Position numbers and translations under genes: made by a program | The notes under the pieces: generated by a model | What the model was told of the DNA's origin: nothing | Seen by the model: the letters and a program-made list of their open reading frames with translations, nothing else | Database searches by the model: none | Part shown: positions 38,604-45,683 of the stretch, in pieces | How the letters are laid out: every line of letters begins with the position of its first letter | How positions within the stretch are numbered: position 1 is the first letter of the stretch | Assembly: GCF_002285795.1 (NCBI RefSeq) | Contig: NZ_CP022961.1 | Location: 4,592,001-4,656,000 of the forward strand | DNA length: 64,000 bases | Source: Plantactinospora sp. KBS50 | Lineage (GTDB): Bacteria > Actinomycetota > Actinomycetes > Mycobacteriales > Micromonosporaceae | Direction: 5' to 3'

Positions 38604-40235
38604 TCAGGCGGTACGCAGCCAGACGGCGGTGTCCGGCGGCAGCCGGTCCTCCTCGATCGGACCGCTGGCCAGCAGCAGCCGGCGGTGTTGGGGTAGCGGT
38701 ACGGCGGTGCCGGAGAGGTTGACCAGGCAGGTGAACTCCGGGTCGCGGGTGAACGCGAGCACCCGGTCGGGGGCGGGCAGCCAGCTCAGCGTGCCGTCGC
38801 CGAGCGCAGGCTCGACCCGGCGGATCGCGATGGCCGTCCGGTACAGCTCCAGCATCGAGTGCGGGTCGCCGCTCTGGGCGCTGACCGTGCGGTCCTTCCA
38901 GTCCCGCGGCTGCGGCAGCCAGGGTGCCGCCGCCGCGCCGTCCGGGCTGAACCCGAACGGCGGCGCGTCGCCGCCCCACGGCAGCGGGACCCGACAGCCG
39001 TCCCGGCCGGGGTCGACCCGCCCGGAGCGTTCCCACATCGGGTCCTGACGCAGCGCGTACGGGATGTCCTCCACCTCCCACAGCCCCAGCTCCTCGCCCT
39101 GGTAGAGGTAGGCGGCGCCGGGCAGGGCGAGGCTGAGCAGCACGGCGGCGCGGGCGCGGCGGGTACCCAGTTCCAGGTCCGTGGGGATGCCCTCGCGCTT
39201 GGCCGCGAAGCTGAAGGTGGTGTCGGCCCGGCCGTAGCGGGTGACCGGCCGGGTGACGTCGTGGTTGGACAGCACCCAGGTCGCCGGGGCGCCGACCAGG
39301 GCGTGTGCGGTCAGGGTGCCGTCGATGCTCTCGCGCAGCGCGTCGGCCTCCCAGGCGCAGCCGAGGAAGTCGAAGTTGAACGCCGCGTGCAGTTCGTCCG
39401 GGCGCAGGTAGTTGGCGAACCGCTGCCGGTCCGGCAGCCAGACCTCGCCGATCAGCGCCCGGTCCCCCGGGTAGCTGTCGGCGATCCGCCGCCAGCCGCG
39501 GTAGATCTCGTGTACGCCGTCGAGGTCGTGGAACGGGTGCGGCCGGTCCGGGCCGGGCTCGGGCAGGCTGCCGTCCTTGACCAGCAGTCCCGCCGAGTCG
39601 ATCCGGATGCCGTCCACCCCGCGGTCGAACCAGAACCGCAGGATGTCCTCGAACTCGGCGCGTACCCGGGGATGGTCCCAGTTGAAGTCCGGTTGCTGCG
39701 GGGCGAACAGGTGCAGGTACCAGTCGCCGGGGCTGCCGTCCGGGTTGGTGGTGCGGGTCCAGGTCGGTCCGCCGAACTCGCCGACCCAGTCGGTCGGCCG
39801 CTGGTCCCCGTTCGGCCCCCGGCCGGGGCGGAACCAGAACAGCTCCCGCTCGGGTGCGCCCGGTCCGCCGGCCAGGGCGGCCTGGAACCAGGGGTGCGCG
39901 TCCGAGCAGTGGTTGGGCACCACGTCGACGATGCTGCGGATGCCGAGCGCGTGCGCGGCCTCGATCAGCTCCTCCACCTCGGCCAGGGTGCCGAAGACCG
40001 GGTCGATGTCCCGGTAGTCGGCCACGTCGTAGCCGGCGTCGGCCATCGGGGACGGGTACCACGGGCTGAACCAGATCGCGTCGACGCCGAGGTCGGCCAG
40101 GTAGCCCAGCCGGGAGCGGATGCCCGCGACATCGCCGATGCCGTCACCGCTGCCGTCGGCGAAGCTTCGCGGATACACCTGGTAGATCACCGCTGCACGC
40201 CACCACGGACCTCTGTCTGGTGTGGACACGAGCAC
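38604..40235 (-). CDS. GH13 alpha-glucosidase (oligo-1,6-glucosidase/alpha-glucosidase subfamily)
   Basis: 543-residue TIM-barrel glucosidase acting on short alpha-glucosides, presumably in the cytoplasm as there is no signal peptide. Motifs are IYQVYPRSFADGSGDGIGD, DVVPNHCS, GVDGIRIDSA (nucleophile Asp), LIGEVWLP (acid/base Glu) and VLSNHDVTR (third Asp). The QIYPRSF-like opening and length fit alpha-glucosidases such as AglA. GTG 40235 or GTG 40229 could start it. The latter is closer to an AGCAGG sequence. It lies 76 bases after the permease gene and should hydrolyse the imported nigero- or isomalto-type oligosaccharides. Confidence 0.9.
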   Translation of the reverse strand: MLVSTPDRGPWWRAAVIYQVYPRSFADGSGDGIGDVAGIRSRLGYLADLGVDAIWFSPWYPSPMADAGYDVADYRDIDPVFGTLAEVEELIEAAHALGIRSIVDVVPNHCSDAHPWFQAALAGGPGAPERELFWFRPGRGPNGDQRPTDWVGEFGGPTWTRTTNPDGSPGDWYLHLFAPQQPDFNWDHPRVRAEFEDILRFWFDRGVDGIRIDSAGLLVKDGSLPEPGPDRPHPFHDLDGVHEIYRGWRRIADSYPGDRALIGEVWLPDRQRFANYLRPDELHAAFNFDFLGCAWEADALRESIDGTLTAHALVGAPATWVLSNHDVTRPVTRYGRADTTFSFAAKREGIPTDLELGTRRARAAVLLSLALPGAAYLYQGEELGLWEVEDIPYALRQDPMWERSGRVDPGRDGCRVPLPWGGDAPPFGFSPDGAAAAPWLPQPRDWKDRTVSAQSGDPHSMLELYRTAIAIRRVEPALGDGTLSWLPAPDRVLAFTRDPEFTCLVNLSGTAVPLPQHRRLLLASGPIEEDRLPPDTAVWLRTA

Positions 40236-40311
40236 CTGCTTTCTGCGTCGGTACGTCGGCGTCGCCGCCGGTACAGGGCTGCCGGGCGAGCGGCCGTCGA
40301 TCGCCCGGCGG

Positions 40312-41199
40312 CTAACCCTTGAGGCTGCCCGTGGTCAAACCGGACATGATGTTCCGCTGGAAGATCAGGAAGATGACGACGGTCGGGATCGCCGCGATGA
40401 CCGAGGCGGCGACGACGACGTTCATCGGGGTGCCGCCGGAGAAGGCGTAGATGCCGACGCTGACCGTGCGGGTCTCGGGCGAGGGCATGACCAGCTTCGG
40501 CCAGAGGAAGTCCTTCCACACGGCGGTCACCCCGAGGATCGAGACGACGCCCAGGATGGGACGCGACATCGGCAGGATGATCGACCAGAGCGTGCGCAGC
40601 GGGGTCGCCCCGTCCATCAGGGCGGCGGCCATCAGGTCGTCCGGGATCGAGTCGAAGAAGCGCTTCAGCAGGAAGATGTTGAACGCGTTGGCGACCAGGG
40701 GCAGCCAGATCGCGAACGGCGAGTCGAGCAGGTTGAGGTGCAGGATCGGCAGGTCGATCACGGTCACGTACTGCGGGACGATGAGGACCATGGCCGGGAT
40801 CATCAGGGTGGCCAGCATCAGGGCGAGGATCACGTTGCCGAACGCCGGCCGCAGCTTGGACAGCGCGTACGCCGCCGCGGTGTCCAGGACGAGTTGGAAC
40901 ACCACCGCGCCGGCCGCGTAGTAGAACGTGTTGAACAGCAGCTTCGCGAGGTTGAGGTTGGTCCACGCGTCGACGTAGTTCTGCGGCTGCGGGTCCGCGG
41001 GGAACAGCGTCGGCGGGACCTGGGCGATCTCCTGGCCGGACTTGAGCGCGCCGGTGACCATCCAGTAGAGCGGGCCGATGAAGACCAGGGTGAACCCCAG
41101 GACGACGACCGTGAGCAGGGTCCAGTAGATCACCCGGCCGCGCCCGCGACGCAGCTGGGCATGGGAGACCAGGGTGCGGGTCCCGGTGTCCGGTGCCAT
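40312..41199 (-). CDS. Carbohydrate ABC transporter permease (MalG type)
   Basis: 295-residue inner-membrane permease with six predicted helices. The EAA-type cytoplasmic loop reads DDLMAAALMDGATPLRTLWSIILPMSRPIL, the site that contacts the ATPase. The long N-terminal segment ending in YWMVTGALKSGQE is typical of MalG-type subunits. It follows the MalF-type permease after 55 bases. No ATP-binding subunit is encoded anywhere in this locus. Confidence 0.92.
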   Translation of the reverse strand: MAPDTGTRTLVSHAQLRRGRGRVIYWTLLTVVVLGFTLVFIGPLYWMVTGALKSGQEIAQVPPTLFPADPQPQNYVDAWTNLNLAKLLFNTFYYAAGAVVFQLVLDTAAAYALSKLRPAFGNVILALMLATLMIPAMVLIVPQYVTVIDLPILHLNLLDSPFAIWLPLVANAFNIFLLKRFFDSIPDDLMAAALMDGATPLRTLWSIILPMSRPILGVVSILGVTAVWKDFLWPKLVMPSPETRTVSVGIYAFSGGTPMNVVVAASVIAAIPTVVIFLIFQRNIMSGLTTGSLKG

Positions 41200-41254
41200 G
41201 GGTGGTGCCTCCTACGCCGGTGGGTGGGGTGGGCTCGGTCGGTCCTGGCGCGCG

Positions 41255-42205
41255 TCAGTCCTGGCGCGCGGTCAGCCGCGCGTAGCCGGCGGAGAATCCG
41301 GCCAGCACCACGAGCATGATCACGCCGAGTGCCGCGGCGCCGTTCAGGTCGCTCTGGAAGAAGCCGTGCTGGTAGATGAGGTACGCGACCGAGGTCGCCG
41401 AGTCCTGCGTACCGGCGCCGTTGGCGAGGATCAGCGGCTCGATGAACAACTGCATCGTGGCGACGACCTGGAGCATCGCCAGCAGCAGCAGGATCAGCCG
41501 GGTCTGCGGGATGGTGACGTGCCGGATCCGCCGCCAGATGCCGGCGCCGTCGAGTTCGGCGGCCTCGTACAGCTCGCCCGGGATGTTCTGCAACGCCGCC
41601 AGATAGATCAGTACGGCGCTGCCCATGTTCATCCAGGTCGACGCGAGCACCATGGCCGGCATCGTCATCCGGGGTGACTGCATCCACTCCGAGGTCGGCA
41701 GGTGCAGCGCCGAGAGGACCGCGTTGAACAGGCCGGCGTCGCTGGGGTCGTAGGCGTAGAACTTGAACAGGAACAGCGCCGAGGCCGGCGGAAGCATCAC
41801 CGGCAGGTAGACCAGCAGCCGCAGATATCCCTGGGCGTGCCGGAACTCGTTGAGCAGGATCGCCACCAGGAACGGCAGCACGTAGCCGAGGATGAGGGCG
41901 AGCAGCGTGAAGTAGAGGGTGTTCTTCCAGGCGGTCCAGAAGCTGGGATCGGCGACGATCCGCACGTAGTTGTCCCAGCCGACCCAGCTCGTCTCGCCGC
42001 GGCGGGTGCGCTGGAAACTCATGATCACGCCGCGGACCATGGGATACCAGGAGAAGACCGCGAAGCACAGGACCGCCCCGATCAGGAACGCGTGCCCCGT
42101 GAGGTGGTGCCGGACCCGGCGGCCGAGGCTGCTCCGTCGTGGCCCGGTCCCGGGCACGGGCCGCGGGGTTCGCCGGGTGGGCGGCGGGGCGGTGGTGGTC
42201 GCCAA
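41255..42205 (-). CDS. Carbohydrate ABC transporter permease (MalF type)
   Basis: 316-residue membrane subunit with a basic, Pro-rich cytoplasmic N-terminus, six helices and the EAA loop GELYEAAELDGAGIWRRIRHVTIPQTRLIL. The helix-1 region AFLIGAVLCFAVFSWYPMVRGVIMSF and NTLYFT match MalF/UgpA-type permeases. It forms the transmembrane pair with the downstream MalG-type gene and receives substrate from the lipoprotein encoded upstream. Confidence 0.92.
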   Translation of the reverse strand: MATTTAPPPTRRTPRPVPGTGPRRSSLGRRVRHHLTGHAFLIGAVLCFAVFSWYPMVRGVIMSFQRTRRGETSWVGWDNYVRIVADPSFWTAWKNTLYFTLLALILGYVLPFLVAILLNEFRHAQGYLRLLVYLPVMLPPASALFLFKFYAYDPSDAGLFNAVLSALHLPTSEWMQSPRMTMPAMVLASTWMNMGSAVLIYLAALQNIPGELYEAAELDGAGIWRRIRHVTIPQTRLILLLLAMLQVVATMQLFIEPLILANGAGTQDSATSVAYLIYQHGFFQSDLNGAAALGVIMLVVLAGFSAGYARLTARQD

Positions 42206-42275
42206 GGCAGACTCCTGGGGTGAGGGCTCGATCGGTGGGCTGGGTGGGGGCCGGCGGACCGGCCCCCACCCGGGG

Positions 42276-43652
42276 TCAGCTCTGTGCCGCCAGGAGCTGG
42301 TTGACCTTGTCCTCGGCCGTCTTGAGCAGGCCGTCGATGTTCGCCTTGGGGTTCGTCAACACCCCCGACATCGCCGAGTCGAGCACCGCGTAGATCGCCT
42401 GCGCGTTGCGCGGCTCACCCTTGATCGGTACCGGGTTCGCCTCGAACACCGCGAAGTTCGCGGTGTCGATGTTCGCGTTGGCCTTGCGCAGGTCGAGTTC
42501 CTGCTTCTGCGCGTCGCTGCCGTTGGTGAACAGCAGCGGCTGGGGCAGGCCGACGGGGTAGTTCTGCGGCTTGGACCGGGCGTAGTCGAACTGACCCTTG
42601 CCGGGCGTCAGCTTCTCGTACGCGATCCACTTGAGACCGGCCTTGACCTGCTCGGGGGTGAGGCCCTTCTTGAAGAAGTAGCCCTCGCCACCGCCGAGCG
42701 TCGCCTTCGCCGGGCCGTCCTGGCCGGGCAGCGGACCCATGGCCCAGTCCTGGAACTTGCCCTGGAACTGGCTGACGATCGCCTGGGTGGCGTCCGGCGC
42801 CCCGACGAACATGCCGACCTTGCCGGCGGCGGCGTTGGTCAACAGGTCGCCCCACTGCAGGAGCTGGCGGTCCCCCATGCTGTCGTCGCCGTACCGCATG
42901 TCGTTCAGGTTCTGCAGGACCTGCTTGCCCATCGCGTTGTTGAAGTCGGCCTTCTGGCCGTCGGCGGTCAGGATCTGGCCGCCCTGCGAGTACAGCAACG
43001 CGGTGAAGTGCCAGCCACCGGTGTTGCCCGCGCTGTACTCCGAGTAGCCGGCGATGCCGTCACCGAGCGCGGCGATCTTCTTGGCCGCCGCCCGCACCTC
43101 CGGCCAGGTCTTCGGCGGGTTGTTCACGTCCAGTCCGGCCCGCTGGAACAGGACCTTGTTGTAGACCAGACCCATCGAGTAGTTCTTCACCGGGATGGCG
43201 TACAGCTTGCCGTTGTCGGTGAACACGTCCTTGATCGCCGGGTCCACGCTGTCCCAGGTCGGGATCGTGTCCTTGCCGACGTACTCCGTGACGTCCATCG
43301 CCTGCCCGGAGTCGAGGACCTGCTGGAGATCGGTCATGTATCCGTAGAACACGTCGGTCACGGTGCCGCCGGCGAGCCGGGCGGTGAAGTCCGGCGGGTT
43401 GTTGCACTGCTCGCCGACGCTCACGCTCTTGATGACGATATCGGGGTTCTGCCGCTGAAATTCTGCGACGTCTTCGTTCCAGTTCTGCAGCAGCTCTTTC
43501 TGCGAGCCGACCGGCTGACAGTCGACGGTGATCGTGACCTTGCCGGCGGCGTCGTTCGATCCGCTGCTCTTCGTGGAGCACGCCGCGAGGCTGAGCCCCA
43601 GGCCGGCCACGAGCGCTAACGCCGCAGCCTTCCGGTACTGCGGTACGGACAT
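42276..43652 (-). CDS. Carbohydrate-binding lipoprotein of the ABC transporter
   Basis: 458-residue extracytoplasmic solute-binding protein. The signal peptide ends with lipobox SLAAC (Cys about 25) and a Ser/Gly linker. A type-1 family sugar-binding fold follows, with VTITVDCQPVG, YAIPVKNYSMGLVYNKVLFQRAGLD and the hinge region GGGEGYFFKKG. It anchors to the outer membrane leaflet and would capture alpha-glucan oligosaccharides released by the GH87 enzymes. A well-formed promoter (TTGCGG-17-TACGGT) and a 5' hairpin lie upstream. It is the first gene of the structural operon. Confidence 0.92.
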   Translation of the reverse strand: MSVPQYRKAAALALVAGLGLSLAACSTKSSGSNDAAGKVTITVDCQPVGSQKELLQNWNEDVAEFQRQNPDIVIKSVSVGEQCNNPPDFTARLAGGTVTDVFYGYMTDLQQVLDSGQAMDVTEYVGKDTIPTWDSVDPAIKDVFTDNGKLYAIPVKNYSMGLVYNKVLFQRAGLDVNNPPKTWPEVRAAAKKIAALGDGIAGYSEYSAGNTGGWHFTALLYSQGGQILTADGQKADFNNAMGKQVLQNLNDMRYGDDSMGDRQLLQWGDLLTNAAAGKVGMFVGAPDATQAIVSQFQGKFQDWAMGPLPGQDGPAKATLGGGEGYFFKKGLTPEQVKAGLKWIAYEKLTPGKGQFDYARSKPQNYPVGLPQPLLFTNGSDAQKQELDLRKANANIDTANFAVFEANPVPIKGEPRNAQAIYAVLDSAMSGVLTNPKANIDGLLKTAEDKVNQLLAAQS

Positions 43653-43743
43653 CTGTCCATCCCTTCGGGAACGGGTGTCTCCATGGCCTGATCCGTGGCG
43701 ACGCCCGCAGACAGGCCCTGCGGCGGCCCGCGTTCGCCACCTG

Positions 43744-43771
43744 ACCTGCCCCGGCGTACACCGGGGCAGGT
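43744..43771. other. 11-bp hairpin in the lacI-lipoprotein intergenic region
   Basis: ACCTGCCCCGG / CCGGGGCAGGT with a 6-base loop. It lies about 13 bases downstream of the predicted -10 of the lipoprotein gene, so it would form at the extreme 5' end of the operon mRNA. It could also serve as terminator for lacI, but no T-run follows. Confidence 0.6.
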
Positions 43772-43783
43772 GTGAGTGGAGTC

Positions 43784-43812
43784 ACCGTAACGAGGACGAC
43801 TCATTTCCGCAA
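43784..43812 (-). promoter_or_regulatory. Promoter of the alpha-glucan structural operon
   Basis: On the minus strand: TTGCGG (43812-43807), 17-bp spacer, TACGGT (43789-43784). The -35 is embedded in CTTGCGGAA, which resembles half of the TTCTTGCAAGAA palindrome at lacI. A second similar half-site (TCTTGCGAA, around 43850-43858) lies 40 bases upstream. LacI control is therefore plausible. Confidence 0.6.
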
Positions 43813-43908
43813 GGTATCGATCCTGTGTTGAAAAGATTCGACCTGTGGTTCGCAAGATGCGGACAGCATGAGTCGCCACGCCCGAAAGGAGATGTCTTGT
43901 GGCCGTTC

Positions 43909-44916
43909 CTAGGGGTTTCGCACCGGCGCCGGACCGGTGGAGCCGCGCACCACCAGCTCCGGCTCGAACAGCAGCTCGTCGTGCAGCACGCCGGCGCCCT
44001 CCATCTGGCTCACCAGCAGGTCCACCGCGGCCTGGCCCATCATCTCGATCGGCTGCCGCACGGTGGTCAGCGGCGGATCGGTGCAGGTCATGAAGACCGA
44101 GTCGTCGAAGCCGACCACCGACACGTCGGTGGGCACCGCCCGGCCGAGCCGCCGCGCGGCCCGGATGCTGCCCAGCGCCAGCACGTCGCTGGCGCAGATG
44201 ATGCCGGTCATGCCGCGTTCGATCAGCCGGGTCGCCGCGACCCGGGCGCCCTCCATCGAGAAGTTGGCCCGCTCGACGTACTCGGCGGCATCGAGCCAGC
44301 CGGCGATGTTGGCCATCGCGGCCCACTTGCGCCGGGACGGGACGTGGTCCTCCGACCCGAGCACCATGCCGATCCGCTCGTGCCCGAGCGACCGCAGGTG
44401 CCCGTACGCCTGCTCCACCGCGACCGCGTCGTCGGTGGAGACCCGCGGGAAGCCGAGGTCGTCGACGCCCGCGTTGACCAGCACCACCGGCAGGCCACGA
44501 TCGGTCAACCGGCGGTAGTGCTCGTGCGCGGCGTTCGCCAGCGCGTACGAGCCGCCCGCGAAGATCACCCCGGAGACCTGGTGGTCCAGCAGCATCTCCA
44601 CGTAGCCCGACTCGGGCACGCCGCCGATGGTGCGGGCGCAGAGCGCCGGGGTGAATCCCCGCTGGGCCAGGGAGCCGGTGACCACCTCGGCCAGCGCCGG
44701 GAAGATCGGATTCTGCAACTCCGGCAGCACCAGGCCGACCAGCCGGGCGCGCTCACCGCGCAGTTTCGTGGGCCGCTCGTAGCCGAGCACGTCCAGCGCG
44801 GTCAGCACCGCGGTCCGGGTCGCCTCCGACACCCCACCCCGGCCGTTGAGCACCCGGCTCACGGTCGCCTCGCTGACGCCCGCCTTGCGGGCCACCTCCG
44901 TCAAGCGTTTCGTCAC
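43909..44916 (-). CDS. LacI-family transcriptional repressor
   Basis: 335-residue regulator with the N-terminal LacI helix-turn-helix and hinge (RLTEVARKAGVSEATVSRVLNGRGGVSEATR) and a periplasmic-binding-protein-like sensor domain (VGLVLPELQNPIFPALAEVV at its start, VSVVGFDDS and PPLTTVRQPIEMMG near the end). GTG 44916 is supported by a TAGCAT hexamer seven bases upstream (leaderless). It sits at the head of the alpha-glucan locus and probably represses it and itself until an oligosaccharide binds. Confidence 0.93.
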   Translation of the reverse strand: MTKRLTEVARKAGVSEATVSRVLNGRGGVSEATRTAVLTALDVLGYERPTKLRGERARLVGLVLPELQNPIFPALAEVVTGSLAQRGFTPALCARTIGGVPESGYVEMLLDHQVSGVIFAGGSYALANAAHEHYRRLTDRGLPVVLVNAGVDDLGFPRVSTDDAVAVEQAYGHLRSLGHERIGMVLGSEDHVPSRRKWAAMANIAGWLDAAEYVERANFSMEGARVAATRLIERGMTGIICASDVLALGSIRAARRLGRAVPTDVSVVGFDDSVFMTCTDPPLTTVRQPIEMMGQAAVDLLVSQMEGAGVLHDELLFEPELVVRGSTGPAPVRNP

Positions 44917-44936
44917 GACCGAAATGCTACGTCAGA

Positions 44937-44948
44937 TTCTTGCAAGAA
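44937..44948. promoter_or_regulatory. LacI operator (perfect palindrome TTCTTGCAAGAA)
   Basis: Perfect 12-bp palindrome lying immediately upstream of the lacI -10 (TAGCAT, minus strand 44929-44924), where a bound repressor would block RNA polymerase. Its symmetry and position are typical of LacI-family autoregulatory operators. Confidence 0.65.
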
Positions 44949-44980
44949 CTGAACCGGGTCCGGTGGTCAGTTGTCACCCA

Positions 44981-45505
44981 TCAGGCAAGGCTGATGCTGT
45001 CTCCGGTGACCGTGATGTTCTGCTCGTCCAGCGGACGCGGCGCCGGACCGGCCTGCACGGAGCCGTCCGCGATGGAGAACCGACTGCCGTGGCAGGTGCA
45101 TTCGATCGTGCCGCCCTCGACCCGGGACACCGGGCAGCCCTGGTGCGTGCAGATCGCGCTGAACCCCTTGAACTGGCCCGCCGTGGGCTGGGTCACCACC
45201 ACGGCCTGCGACCCGAAGATCTTGCCGCCGCCGACCGGGATCTCCGACGTTTTGGCCAGGGCCGTACCGCCCTCGGAACCGGAACCGGCGGTCGACCCCG
45301 TCCCGGAGTCACCCGGCGCGCCCCCGCCGGTGGCGCCGTTGCCCGCCGGTTGGCCGCTGTCGCCGCCCGAGTCGCCGCAGCCGGCCAGCAGCACGGCCGC
45401 TCCGGCCACGCCGGCGCCGGCCAGCAGGGCCCGCCGGGTACGAACCTCGGCCGGCGCCGGTGGCAGCCCCGCCGCGTCGTCGCTCGTCATCCGGTCCTCG
45501 CTCAT
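44981..45505 (-). CDS. Tat-exported Rieske 2Fe-2S lipoprotein
   Basis: 174-residue exported electron carrier. The N-terminus has a twin-arginine motif followed by a hydrophobic stretch and lipobox ([21 protein letters not shown]). A Gly/Ser/Thr-rich linker leads to a C-terminal Rieske domain with cluster ligands CTHQGC and CTCHGSRF. Export of a folded 2Fe-2S protein by Tat fits. ATG 45505 has AGAGGAAA upstream. The electron partner is not evident. It stands alone between lacI and uvrA and is divergent from neither. Confidence 0.9.
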   Translation of the reverse strand: MSEDRMTSDDAAGLPPAPAEVRTRRALLAGAGVAGAAVLLAGCGDSGGDSGQPAGNGATGGGAPGDSGTGSTAGSGSEGGTALAKTSEIPVGGGKIFGSQAVVVTQPTAGQFKGFSAICTHQGCPVSRVEGGTIECTCHGSRFSIADGSVQAGPAPRPLDEQNITVTGDSISLA

Positions 45506-45683
45506 GCTCGTTTCCTCTCTCGGAGTGGGCGCGGCGCAGCCGCCGGCCCGGTCCACAGGTAGACACGGGGTAGCACGACGGCCGGTTCAGGGCTGTCTCG
45601 ACGCCGGTGCGGCCATTGACGCCGCCGTCCGCCCGGCGCCACCGACCGGTCCAGCCCCCGCCCGGCCCCGGTCCCGGCCCCGG

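Noticed and set aside
36049-40062. A single 1337-residue GH87 protein extending upstream of 38499
   Set aside because: The frame stays open through the GH13 gene, but the real start is ATG 38499 with a ribosome binding site and signal peptide. The upstream part is antisense-like filler in another frame of GH13.
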